Part shown: piece after piece, positions 46,412-54,660 of the stretch
Numbering within the stretch: position 1 is the first letter of the stretch
Layout: every line of letters begins with the position of its first letter
NCBI RefSeq assembly: GCF_050563525.1
Contig: NZ_JBNXUN010000003.1
Span: 248,001 to 312,000, forward strand
Length of the DNA: 64,000 bases
DNA from: Falsiroseomonas sp050563525
GTDB lineage: Bacteria; Pseudomonadota; Alphaproteobacteria; Acetobacterales; Acetobacteraceae
Direction of reading: 5' to 3'
Translations under genes and position numbers: made by a program
The notes under the pieces: generated by a model
The model's input: only the letters and a program-made list of their open reading frames with translations
The model's database searches: none
Told to the model about the DNA's origin: nothing

Positions 46412-48964
46412 ATGGGAACATTGCCGGAACTGTTCAGCCAGTGGTTCGCCGCGCGCGGCTGGTCGCCGCGGCCGCACCAGATGGCGCTGCTGGCGGCTGT
46501 GCAAGGAGGGCAGAGCGCGCTGCTGGTGGCGCCGACCGGCGGCGGCAAGACCCTGGCCGGCTTCCTGCCCAGCCTGGTCGATCTGCACGAGCATCCGCGC
46601 GAGGGTCTGCACACACTGTACATCTCGCCGCTGAAGGCCCTGGCGGTGGACATCGCGCGCAACCTGACCGCGCCCGTCGAGGCGATGGGCCTGCCGATCC
46701 GCATCGAAACCCGCACCGGCGATACCCCTGCCAACCGCCGCGCCCGCCAGCGCGCGGCACCGCCGCACCTGCTGCTGACCACGCCCGAGAGCCTGGCGCT
46801 GCTGCTGACCCTGCCGGATGCTGGCGAGATGTTCGCCGGGCTGCACGCCATCGTGGTGGACGAGATCCACGCCCTGGCCGGCAGCAAGCGCGGCGACCAG
46901 TTGGCGCTCGGGCTGGCCCGGCTTTCGACGCTGGCGCCAGCGGCGCGGCGCATTGGCCTGTCTGCGACGGTCGCGCATCCGACGTCGCTTCGCGCCTACC
47001 TTTCGCCCACCGCGCGGGCCCAGGATGTGGCGCTGGTGCAGGGCGCTCCGGGGGCGGCGCCACACCTCGACATGCTGCTGCCCGAGGGCCGCCTGCCCTG
47101 GGGCGGCCATATGGGCCTGGCCTCGATGCCGGAGGTCTATCGCCGCATCCGCGGCGCCGGCGTCACCATCGTCTTCGTCAACACCCGCGCGCAGTCGGAG
47201 CTGTGCTTCCAGGCGCTGTGGCGGCTGAACGATGACAACCTGCCCATCGGCCTGCACCACGGCAGCCTGACCGTGGAACAGCGCCGCAAGGTTGAGGCCG
47301 CGATGGCGGAGGGAAAGCTGCGCGCCGTCGTGGCGACCGCCTCGCTCGACCTCGGCATCGACTGGGGCGCGGTCGACCAGGTGGTGCAGGTCGGCGCGCC
47401 GAAGGGCGTTTCGCGACTGCTGCAACGCATCGGCCGCGCCAATCACCGGATGGACGAGGCGAGCCAGGCGGTGCTGGTGCCGGCGAACCGCTTCGAGGTC
47501 ATCGAATGCGTCGCCGCCCGCCAGGCCATCGCGGCGGAAGAGTTGGATGGCGATCCGCCCCGGGAGGGCGGCCTCGACGTGCTGGCGCAGCACATTTTGG
47601 CTGTTGCGGTGGCGGGGCCGTTCCACCCGGATGACCTGTATGCGGAGGTGATCCGTGCCGCGCCCTATGCCGCGCTGACGCGGCGGGATTTCGACGATGC
47701 GCTGGGCTTCGTGGAAAACGGCGGCTACGCCCTGCAATCCTACGACCGCTTCCGCCGGCTGTTCCGCGATTCTGAAGGCATGGTGCATATCCGCGGTCCC
47801 GCCGCCGCGCGGCAGTTGCGCATGAACCTCGGCACCATCGTCGAGACGCCGCTCGTAAAAGTCCGCCTGCGCGGCGGTCCGGTGCTCGGCGAGGTCGAGG
47901 AGTGGTTCGTCTCCACGCTCACCGCCGGCGACTGCTTCATCTTCGCCGGCCAACTCCTGAAGTTTGAGGGGCTGGACGCGCTGGCCTGCATGGTCTCCCG
48001 AGGCGGAGAGGGCGAGCCGCGCGTGCCGGCCTATGCCGGCAGCCGCATGCCGCTGACCACGCATCTCGCGGCCCGCGTGCGCGGCATCCTGCACGACCCG
48101 TCCTCCTGGCCCGCCCTGCCCGAATCCGTGCGCGAGTGGCTACGGCTGCAGCAGCACCAATCCATCATGCCGCCGCGCGACGGGCTGCTGGTGGAGACCT
48201 TCCTGCGCGGCGACCGCTGGTTCCTGGTGGCCTATTGCTTCGAGGGGCGCCTCGCGCACCAGACGCTGGGCATGCTGGTGACCAAGCGGATGGAACGTCT
48301 CGGCATGGGACCGCTCGGATACCTGGCGACGGACTACGTGCTGGCCGCCTGGTCGGCCTTCGAACTCACCGGCATCGAGCGGCTGTTCGAGGAGGACATC
48401 CTGGGCGAGGAGCTGGAGGCCTGGATGGCCGAGAGCAGCATGCTCCGCCGCACCTTCCGGAACATCGCCACCATCGCGGGGCTGATCGAGAAGAACCATC
48501 CGGGGACGGAGAAGCGACCGCGGCAGATGACGATGAACTCCGACCTGATCTACGACGTGCTGCGGAAGCATGAGCCGGACCACATCCTGCTGCGCGCGAC
48601 GCGGCGCGAAGCCGCCGCAGGGCTGACCGACGTGGCGCGGATCGGGCTGCTGCTGGCGCGCGCGAAGGCCGGCGGCATCCGCCACATGCGCCTCGAGCGT
48701 GCCTCGCCGCTGGCCGTGCCGGCGCTGATCGAGGAGGGCCGCGAATGGGTCGCCGGTGGCGCGCAGGATGCGCTGCTGGCGGAGGCAGCGGACCTCGTCG
48801 CAGACGCGACCGATGGGGCCGACGTGTTTTCCGAGATCCTCGCCAACGTCACCGAGACCATCCCGCCGCGCGGCGACCGCGACCGCGCGCGACGCCCGCG
48901 CGACCCCAAGCGCTACAACCGCTTCGTGCGCAACGCGCCGAAGAACTACGGAGCCCCCTCTTGA
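46412..48964 (+). CDS. Ligase-associated Lhr-type DEXH-box helicase
   Basis: An 850-residue superfamily 2 helicase of the Lhr-core type associated with the Exo-Lig-MPE repair set. Motif I is LLVAPTGGGKTLAGFLPSLV, Ia YISPLKALAVDIARNL, II VVDEIHALAGSKRGDQL (DEIH), III RIGLSATVAHP, IV TIVFVNTRAQSELCFQALW, V ATASLDLGIDWGAVDQVVQV and VI RLLQRIGRANHRMDE. A winged-helix and Lhr-specific DUF4910/beta-barrel-like C-terminal region follows, ending with RRPRDPKRYNRFVRN. Studied Lhr proteins are 3'-5' DNA/RNA helicases. ATG 46412 gives the expected length. Its TGA overlaps the PdeM TTG start. Confidence 0.92.
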   Translation: MGTLPELFSQWFAARGWSPRPHQMALLAAVQGGQSALLVAPTGGGKTLAGFLPSLVDLHEHPREGLHTLYISPLKALAVDIARNLTAPVEAMGLPIRIETRTGDTPANRRARQRAAPPHLLLTTPESLALLLTLPDAGEMFAGLHAIVVDEIHALAGSKRGDQLALGLARLSTLAPAARRIGLSATVAHPTSLRAYLSPTARAQDVALVQGAPGAAPHLDMLLPEGRLPWGGHMGLASMPEVYRRIRGAGVTIVFVNTRAQSELCFQALWRLNDDNLPIGLHHGSLTVEQRRKVEAAMAEGKLRAVVATASLDLGIDWGAVDQVVQVGAPKGVSRLLQRIGRANHRMDEASQAVLVPANRFEVIECVAARQAIAAEELDGDPPREGGLDVLAQHILAVAVAGPFHPDDLYAEVIRAAPYAALTRRDFDDALGFVENGGYALQSYDRFRRLFRDSEGMVHIRGPAAARQLRMNLGTIVETPLVKVRLRGGPVLGEVEEWFVSTLTAGDCFIFAGQLLKFEGLDALACMVSRGGEGEPRVPAYAGSRMPLTTHLAARVRGILHDPSSWPALPESVREWLRLQQHQSIMPPRDGLLVETFLRGDRWFLVAYCFEGRLAHQTLGMLVTKRMERLGMGPLGYLATDYVLAAWSAFELTGIERLFEEDILGEELEAWMAESSMLRRTFRNIATIAGLIEKNHPGTEKRPRQMTMNSDLIYDVLRKHEPDHILLRATRREAAAGLTDVARIGLLLARAKAGGIRHMRLERASPLAVPALIEEGREWVAGGAQDALLAEAADLVADATDGADVFSEILANVTETIPPRGDRDRARRPRDPKRYNRFVRNAPKNYGAPS

Positions 48965-49710
48965 ACGCAGCACCGCTTCACATGGCCGGCCAGCGCCTGA
49001 TGCTGGACCCGGCCGGGCTGCTCGCCTGGCCTTCGGAACAACTTCTGGTCGTGGCCGACCTGCACCTGGAAAAGGGCAGCAGCTTCGCCGCCGCCGGCCG
49101 CTTCCTGCCGCCCTACGACACGCGGGAGACGCTGGAGCGCCTGGCGCTGGCGCTGCGGCGCTGGAAGCCGGCACGCCTGGTGCTGCTGGGGGACAGCTTC
49201 CACGACCGCCATGGCTGCGCCCGACTGCAGGCCGCGGATTGCGCCGCCTTGCAGCGCATGCTGGCGGGGCTGGAGGTGGTGTGGGTGCTGGGCAACCACG
49301 ACCCGGAACCGCCGGTCGGCCTGCCCGGCATTGCCGTGGCGGAATGGCGGCGCGGGCCGCTGATGTTCCGCCACATCGCCGAACACGGCGCCAATTTCGA
49401 GGTCTCGGGCCACTACCACCCGAAGGCAGCCATGCCGACCCGCGCGGGGACCGTGACGCGCCCCTGCTTCCTGACCGATGCGCGGCGCCTGCTGCTGCCG
49501 GCCTTCGGCGCCTATACCGGCGGGCTGGAGGTGCGTGACCCCGCCATCGCCGCCCTGTTCCCGCGGGGCGGCCGCGCCTTCCTGCTCGGCCAGGACCGGC
49601 TGTTCAGCTTCCCGACCGGCCCCTTGCGCGGCACCAGGCCGCCAGGAACGGAAAACGCGCCGTCCTTGCCGGACGGCGCGCCTGTCCTCACGCAAATCGG
49701 CGGGGACTAG
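48961..49710 (+). CDS. pdeM: Ligase-associated metallophosphoesterase (PdeM-like)
   Basis: A 249-residue calcineurin-like phosphoesterase, the MPE partner of Lhr. Metal motifs are VVADLHLEKGSSFAAAGRF, VLLGDSFHDRHG, WVLGNHDPEPP, and VSGHYHPKAAMPTRAG. Start TTG 48961 overlaps the helicase stop as TTGA and has GGAG 7 nt upstream; ATG 48982 is an alternative. The last 20 or so residues (TENAPSLPDGAPVLTQIGGD) are encoded across a strong hairpin that looks like the terminator of the opposite-strand fasciclin gene, so the C-terminal tail is probably a by-product of that sequence and not conserved. Confidence 0.9.
   Translation: MNAAPLHMAGQRLMLDPAGLLAWPSEQLLVVADLHLEKGSSFAAAGRFLPPYDTRETLERLALALRRWKPARLVLLGDSFHDRHGCARLQAADCAALQRMLAGLEVVWVLGNHDPEPPVGLPGIAVAEWRRGPLMFRHIAEHGANFEVSGHYHPKAAMPTRAGTVTRPCFLTDARRLLLPAFGAYTGGLEVRDPAIAALFPRGGRAFLLGQDRLFSFPTGPLRGTRPPGTENAPSLPDGAPVLTQIGGD
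49656..49680 (-). terminator. Terminator for the fasciclin gene, embedded in the pdeM 3' end
   Basis: A perfect 10-bp stem CGCGCCGTCC / GGACGGCGCG with a 5-nt loop. On the minus strand it is followed by TTTTCC, so it suits leftward transcription from the fasciclin gene (stop at 49783). It is inside the last 55 bp of pdeM on the other strand, so the two transcripts overlap tail to tail. Confidence 0.7.
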
Positions 49711-49782
49711 ACCTGCCACATCTTCCGAGTCGCGAGGCGTCTCCGCCTGGCTTGAAAATGCTCCGGGCCCCGCCGCGTCACC

Positions 49783-50391
49783 TCACGGCCAGATGACCTG
49801 GTCGATCGCGTGGATCACGCCGTTGCTGGCCACGATATCGGCCTGCACCACCCGCGCCGGGCGGGAGGAGACGTTGGCACCGGCCGCGCCGAAGCCGCCC
49901 ATCTGCATCGCCGGGGCCGGGTTCTGCAACATCAGGCCCTCGGTCGTGCCGGTCAGGGCAATGTCGGCGCCATTGCGCGTGCGAAGGCGGCGATCGCTGC
50001 CCATCAGCTCGGAGGCGCGGAAAGCGCCAGGCAGGATGTGGTAGTTGATCAGCGCGCCGAGGCGCTGGCGGTCCACGCTCTCCTGGCTGCCGCCGGAGCT
50101 GTTGGTGCCGACGAGCTGCTGCAGCAGGTTGGCAGGGGCGCCGAAGAAGGCGGCGTCGGTCGGGGCGAAGACGGTCATCGGCTCGGCGCTGCGGAAGTCC
50201 TCAACCATGCCGCCACGGCTGATCAGGTCCAAGAAGCGGGCGAAGCGGCTGTCGCCGGCCATGGTGTCGGCGAGGGTGCGGGTCGGCGGCACGGTCTGGG
50301 CACGCAGGATGGCGGGGGCGGCGAGCGAGCCGGCGGCGGCCATCGTGCCCAGGGTCAGGAAGCGACGGCGCAGGAGGGTCGTCTGGATCAT
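49783..50391 (-). CDS. Exported fasciclin-domain protein
   Basis: A 202-residue protein with a Tat-like signal (RRRFLTLGTMAAAGSLAAPA) and one fasciclin (FAS1) domain. H1 box equivalent: MTVFAPTDAAFFG; H2 equivalent: VVQADIVASNGVIHAIDQVI; the YH motif is in ALINYHILPGAFRASEL. FAS1 proteins mediate adhesion or matrix contacts. The loop between the boxes is enlarged by an Ala/Met/Gly-rich insert (NPAPAMQMGGFGAAGANVSS). ATG 50391 is chosen as the start of the signal, with GAGGA upstream. It converges on pdeM. Confidence 0.9.
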   Translation of the reverse strand: MIQTTLLRRRFLTLGTMAAAGSLAAPAILRAQTVPPTRTLADTMAGDSRFARFLDLISRGGMVEDFRSAEPMTVFAPTDAAFFGAPANLLQQLVGTNSSGGSQESVDRQRLGALINYHILPGAFRASELMGSDRRLRTRNGADIALTGTTEGLMLQNPAPAMQMGGFGAAGANVSSRPARVVQADIVASNGVIHAIDQVIWP

Positions 50392-50533
50392 GCGGGGGTA
50401 TCCTCTGTTGTGGCCCGCGCTGCCCGTGCACGTCAGGGCAAACCAGGGCGGCAGGCGTTGCGGTCGGGTCAAGAACGCGTTCGATCCGCAATGGTTCGCT
50501 CCCGCTGCTCCCTAATCGGTCGTTTCATCCTAC

Positions 50534-51955
50534 ATGGCAGGGATGACCGAGCCCCGCCTGCTGTGGTTCCGCCACGACCTTCGCCTCTCCGACCATCCCG
50601 CCCTGCTCGCCGCCCTGGAAGGCGGCCGCCCGGTCCTGCCGGTCTTCGTGCTGGACGATGACGCCGCGGACGCACACCGCGCCGGCGCCGCTTCGCGTTG
50701 GTGGCTGCATCGCAGCCTGGCATCCTTGCAGGCCGATCTCGCGGCGCGGGGCGCGACGCTGCTGCTGGCGCGCGGGCGGGCGGAGATGGTGCTGCCGGCC
50801 CTGGCTGAGGCTGTCGGCGCCCGGGCCGTCCATGCCGGCCGCGGCTACGAGCCCTGGGCCCGCGAGCAGTCGCGCCGTGTGCACGAGGCGCTGGCCGATT
50901 CCGGCCGCGCGCTGCACCTGCACACCACGACGCTGCTGCGCGAACCGCACGGCTTCGGCGCCGCGAGCGGCAAGCCCTACGCGGTCTATTCGCCCTTTGC
51001 AAAGACCCTGCTGGCGGCCGGCGACCCGCCGGCGCCGCGCGCCGCGCCCGAGTGCATCCCCGGCGTCACGCCGCCCGAGGGGGGCGAGACGCTGGAATCG
51101 CTCGGCCTGTATCCGGTGCCGGGCGAGCCGGACTGGGCGGCGGGCTTTCCCGAAACCTGGCAACCGGGCGAGGCCGGCGCCCAGGCGCGGCTGGCGCGCT
51201 TCGTGGACCGGGCGCTGGGCAAGTACGATATGCAGCGCAACCTGCCGGGCATCGAGGGTTCCTCCGGCCTGTCGCCGCATCTGCGCTGGGGAGAGGTTTC
51301 GCCGGGCCAGGTCTGGCATGCGGTCCGCGCCGCGCAGGCGGACGCGACTGCCAGCGAGACCTTCCTGAAGGAGATCCTCTGGCGCGAATTCGCCTATCAC
51401 CTGCTATGGCACCGGCCGGAGATGCCGGAGGCGCCGCTGCGGGCGGAGTTCGCCAGCTTCCCATGGCAGCCCGACGCGAAGCTGCTGCATGCCTGGCAAC
51501 GCGGCCTTACCGGCTATCCGGTGGTGGATGCGGGCATGCGGCAGTTGTGGCAGACCGGCTGGATGCACAACCGGGTCCGGATGATCGCAGCCAGCCTGCT
51601 GGTGAAGCACCTGATGCAGTCCTGGCAGGAGGGTGCCGCCTGGTTCTGGGACACGCTGGTGGATGCCGACCTCGCCTCCAACAGCGCCTCCTGGCAGTGG
51701 GTGGCGGGCTGCGGCACGGATGCGGCGCCGTATTTCCGGGTGTTCAACCCGATCCTGCAGGGCGAGAAGTTCGACCCGGAGGGCGCCTATGTCCGCCGGT
51801 GGGTGCCGGAGCTGGCGGCGATGCCGAACGCCTTCATCCACAAGCCGTGGGAGGCGCCCAAGGCCATCGCCCGCAACGGCTACCCCTCCCCAGTGGTGGA
51901 TCATGCGACGGGCCGCGCCCGGGCGTTGGCCGGCTTCGCGGCGCTGCGCAAGTGA
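50534..51955 (+). CDS. phrB: Deoxyribodipyrimidine photolyase
   Basis: A 473-residue class I DNA photolyase that uses light and reduced FAD to split cyclobutane pyrimidine dimers. The N-terminal antenna domain begins LLWFRHDLRLSDHPALLAAL. The FAD domain has LSPHLRWGEVSPGQVW, FLKEILWREFAYHLLWHRPE, GYPVVDAGMRQLWQTGWMHN, RVRMIAASLLVKHLMQSW and the Asn-containing SNSASWQWVAGCGTDAAPYF. The Trp residues of the electron-transfer chain are in their expected places. ATG 50534 or 50543 could start it. It follows the Lhr-PdeM pair and precedes another phosphoesterase, forming a repair-rich stretch. Confidence 0.95.
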   Translation: MAGMTEPRLLWFRHDLRLSDHPALLAALEGGRPVLPVFVLDDDAADAHRAGAASRWWLHRSLASLQADLAARGATLLLARGRAEMVLPALAEAVGARAVHAGRGYEPWAREQSRRVHEALADSGRALHLHTTTLLREPHGFGAASGKPYAVYSPFAKTLLAAGDPPAPRAAPECIPGVTPPEGGETLESLGLYPVPGEPDWAAGFPETWQPGEAGAQARLARFVDRALGKYDMQRNLPGIEGSSGLSPHLRWGEVSPGQVWHAVRAAQADATASETFLKEILWREFAYHLLWHRPEMPEAPLRAEFASFPWQPDAKLLHAWQRGLTGYPVVDAGMRQLWQTGWMHNRVRMIAASLLVKHLMQSWQEGAAWFWDTLVDADLASNSASWQWVAGCGTDAAPYFRVFNPILQGEKFDPEGAYVRRWVPELAAMPNAFIHKPWEAPKAIARNGYPSPVVDHATGRARALAGFAALRK

Positions 51956-51968
51956 GGGGTCCGGCCTG

Positions 51969-52697
51969 ATGACCCCGCCTGAAAACCTGTGGCGCGGCTT
52001 CGCCGGGCTGCGCGTGGTAGCCGATGTGCATGGCGATGCGCAGGCCTTCTCCCATGCCGTCGATGGCGCCCTGGCGGCCGACATGTTCGTGCTGCAGCTC
52101 GGCGACCTGACCGACCACGGGCCGGACAGCCCGGAGGTGCTGCGCCGCATGTTCGCGCTGATCGACGCACGACAGGGGCTGTTCCTGCTCGGCAACCACG
52201 ACCACAAGCTGCGCCGCGCCCTGACCGGCACGCCGCTGCGCATCCAGGCGGAGGGGCTGGGGCGGACCCTGGCGCAGCTCGACGCGGCCCCGGATGGGGC
52301 GGCGCTGAAGGCGCGCGCGATCGAGGAGATTGCCCGTGCCCCGGCCTGGATCCGCGATGGCGGCCGTGTGTTCGTGCATGGCGGCTACCACCCCGGCATG
52401 CTGCACGCGGCGCCGCCGCCGGATGCCGGCACGCAGAAGGCGCAGGGCCTGGTGACGCGGGCGCTGTTCGGCCAGGTGACCGGGCGGATGCGCCAGGATG
52501 GCTTCCCCGACAGGGTGCATGACTGGGTGGACAAGATTCCGGCCGATGTCACCGTGGTCTGCGGCCATGACCGCCGCAGCATGGACGGCCGGCCCTTCGT
52601 GGCGGAGGGGGCGCTGGGCGGGCGCTGCATCTTCCTGGACTGCGGCGCCGGAAAGGGGGGGCACCTGGCCTGGATCGATTTGCCCAGCTGGGCCTGA
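51969..52697 (+). CDS. Metallophosphoesterase (protein phosphatase-like)
   Basis: A 242-residue calcineurin-like phosphoesterase similar to bacterial PP1-type phosphatases or ApaH-like enzymes. Metal motifs are RVVADVHGDAQAF, LQLGDLTDHGPDS, FLLGNHDHK, VFVHGGYHPGML and VVCGHDRRSMDG. GDLTDHG takes the place of the usual GDxxDRG: the Arg of that motif is His here, which could alter activity. ATG 51969 with GAGGGG upstream lies 13 bp after the photolyase stop, so they are likely cotranscribed. Substrate unknown. Confidence 0.87.
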   Translation: MTPPENLWRGFAGLRVVADVHGDAQAFSHAVDGALAADMFVLQLGDLTDHGPDSPEVLRRMFALIDARQGLFLLGNHDHKLRRALTGTPLRIQAEGLGRTLAQLDAAPDGAALKARAIEEIARAPAWIRDGGRVFVHGGYHPGMLHAAPPPDAGTQKAQGLVTRALFGQVTGRMRQDGFPDRVHDWVDKIPADVTVVCGHDRRSMDGRPFVAEGALGGRCIFLDCGAGKGGHLAWIDLPSWA

Positions 52698-52707
52698 AAA
52701 GGCCCAG
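52688..52707 (+). terminator. Weak hairpin across the stop of the phosphoesterase gene
   Basis: CTGGGCC-TGAAAA-GGCCCAG, a 7-bp perfect stem whose loop contains the stop codon. A TTTT occurs 10 nt downstream (TATGTTTTCC). It may act as a terminator. The rest of the 188-bp gap to the HMG-CoA lyase gene shows no further clear signal. Confidence 0.4.
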
Positions 52708-52885
52708 AAGGGCTATGTTTTCCTGACCTCAAGCGGCGGGCGCCCTGCACTGTTTCGAACTTTCGCGCGGTCGGCCTGGGCGCGGCGACCGTTCGGCCGC
52801 TCGGCGCAGCGCGCCGGCACCCTTGGGGTCAGGGTTCCGCATCGGGCAGGTGGGGGTGTAGCCTGCACGGCGAGGAGAACGCGCC

Positions 52886-53842
52886 ATGTCCGACCTGCCG
52901 TCATCCGTCGAGATCCGCGAGGAAGGTCCCCGCGAGGGCTTCCAGATCGAGCCCGGCCCGATCCCGACCGCCCGCAAGGTGGCGCTGGTGGATGCGTTGT
53001 CCGCCACCGGGCTGCACCACATCCAGGTCTGCTCCTTCGTCTCGCCCAAGCTGGTGCCGGGCTGGGCGGATGCGGAGGCGGTGGTGGCGGGCTTCGCGCC
53101 GCGCGCGGGCGTGACCTACACGGCGCTGTGGTTCAACGCCGCCGGGCTTGCGCGCGCGCTCGCCTTCCGCGACCGGCTGAAGGTGGAGGGCGCCGTCACC
53201 GTCGTGGCGTCCGAGGCCTTCTCCCTGAAGAACCTGAACCGCGACCGGGCGAAGAACCTGGCGGCGCAACGCAGCAACGTCGCGGCGCATCTGGAGGCCG
53301 GGGTGCTGGTGCCGCGGATCAGCGTGCAGGCCGCCTTCGGCTGCAACTATTCAGGCGACGTGCCGCCGGCCAAGGTGATCGAAGCGCTGGTGGACGCGTT
53401 CGAGATCGGCGCCGAGCACGGCCTGACGCTGCGCGAGGCGACGCTGGCGGATACCATGGGGTGGGCGACGCCGGCACGGATCGAGCGCGTGGTGGGCGAG
53501 GTGCGGGCGCGCTGGCCGGAGCTGTCGCTCATCCTGCACCTGCATGACACGCGTGGGCTCGGCATCGCCAACGCCCATGCCGGGCTGCGGCTCGGGATTT
53601 CCCGCTTCGACACCACGGTGGGCGGGCTGGGCGGCTGCCCCTTCGCCGGCCAACCGGGCGCGCCGGGCAACATCGCGACCGAGGAACTGGTGCTGCTGTG
53701 CGAGGAGATGGGCCTCGCCACCGGCATCGACCTGGATGCGCTGGTCGAGGCCGGGCGGCTGGCGGAGGAGGTGGTGGGGCGGCCCCTGCCCTCTACCCTG
53801 CTGCGGTCCGGTGGGCTGGCGCGGTTTCGTCAGGCGGCCTGA
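52886..53842 (+). CDS. Hydroxymethylglutaryl-CoA lyase
   Basis: A 318-residue HMGL-type TIM-barrel lyase that cleaves HMG-CoA into acetyl-CoA and acetoacetate, the last step of leucine degradation. Motifs are EIREEGPREGFQIE (catalytic region with Arg-Glu), CSFVSPKLVPGWADAEAV, the metal-binding HLHDTRGLGIANAHAG, and the signature loop GGLGGCPFAGQPGAPGNIAT with the catalytic Cys. ATG 52886 follows GAGGAGAA. The family also includes related lyases, so HMG specificity is likely but unproven. It ends tail to tail with the phosphodiesterase gene, overlapping by 13 bp. Confidence 0.88.
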   Translation: MSDLPSSVEIREEGPREGFQIEPGPIPTARKVALVDALSATGLHHIQVCSFVSPKLVPGWADAEAVVAGFAPRAGVTYTALWFNAAGLARALAFRDRLKVEGAVTVVASEAFSLKNLNRDRAKNLAAQRSNVAAHLEAGVLVPRISVQAAFGCNYSGDVPPAKVIEALVDAFEIGAEHGLTLREATLADTMGWATPARIERVVGEVRARWPELSLILHLHDTRGLGIANAHAGLRLGISRFDTTVGGLGGCPFAGQPGAPGNIATEELVLLCEEMGLATGIDLDALVEAGRLAEEVVGRPLPSTLLRSGGLARFRQAA

Positions 53843-54660
53843 AGGGCGGGAATCGCCTGGCTGAGCCGGCCGCCCATGCGAACAGGCTCGATGCGGGTGG
53901 CGAGGCCGGTGGCGTCGTCGGTTTCCAGGAAGACGCCGCAGACCGTGGCCTCGCCCTCGGCAGGGGCCAGCTTCTCGCCGGGCACCTTCTTCCAGAAGCG
54001 CAGCGCGGCGCCGCCCTTCTGCATGCCGATGACGCTGTCGTAGTCGCCGCACATGCCGGCATCCGTCATGTAGCCGGTGCCGCCCACCAGGATCTGGTGA
54101 TCGGCGGAGGGCGTGTGGGTATGGGTGCCCACCACCAGGGATACCTTGCCGTCGAAGCTGTGACCCATGGCGAGCTTTTCCGAACTCGCCTCGGCATGGA
54201 AGTCGACGAGGATCGCCTGGACGGAGCCGCCGGCGCCCATGCGGTGCCCGGCGATGGCCGCCTGCACGCCGCGGAAAGGGTCGTCCAGCGCATCCATGAA
54301 CAGCCGGCCCATCGCCTGCACCACCAGCGCCTTGCGGCCATCGTCCAGCGCCACGACGAAGGCACCCTTGCCGGGGGTGCCGGGCGGGTAGTTCAGCGGC
54401 CGGATGAGGCGCGGCTCGGTCTCGATGTAGGCGAAGATTTCCTTGCGGTCCCAGGCGTGGTTGCCGAGCGTCAGGACATCCGCCCCGGCCAGGAACAGCG
54501 CGCGTGCCATCTCCGGCGCCAAGCCGAAGCCGTGGCTGGCATTCTCCGCATTGACCACCACCAGGTCGAGCGCCAGGCGTTGCCGCAGGCCGGGGATGGC
54601 GGCGGCGGCGGCCTCCCGGCCGGAGCGGCCGACGAGGTCGCCGAGGAACAGTATTCTCAA
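53830..54660 (-). CDS. YmdB-type metallophosphoesterase (TIGR00282 family)
   Basis: A 276-residue phosphodiesterase of the YmdB family, known in Bacillus to hydrolyse 2',3'- or 3',5'-cyclic nucleotides and affect biofilm choice. Motifs are MRILFLGDLVGRSGREAA, LVVVNAENASHGFG, VLTLGNHAWDRKEI, ILVDFHAEASSEK, VVGTHTHTPSADHQIL and TDAGMCGDYDSVIGM. Start TTG 54660 overlaps the TGA of the cyclo-ligase gene (TTGA). Location after 5-formyl-THF cyclo-ligase is common in alphaproteobacteria as far as I recall. Confidence 0.92.
   Translation of the reverse strand: MRILFLGDLVGRSGREAAAAAIPGLRQRLALDLVVVNAENASHGFGLAPEMARALFLAGADVLTLGNHAWDRKEIFAYIETEPRLIRPLNYPPGTPGKGAFVVALDDGRKALVVQAMGRLFMDALDDPFRGVQAAIAGHRMGAGGSVQAILVDFHAEASSEKLAMGHSFDGKVSLVVGTHTHTPSADHQILVGGTGYMTDAGMCGDYDSVIGMQKGGAALRFWKKVPGEKLAPAEGEATVCGVFLETDDATGLATRIEPVRMGGRLSQAIPALQAA

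Noticed and set aside
46184..48094. 636-codon minus-strand frame across the Lhr helicase
   Set aside because: Antisense shadow of all helicase motifs; composition typical of reverse-frame translation.
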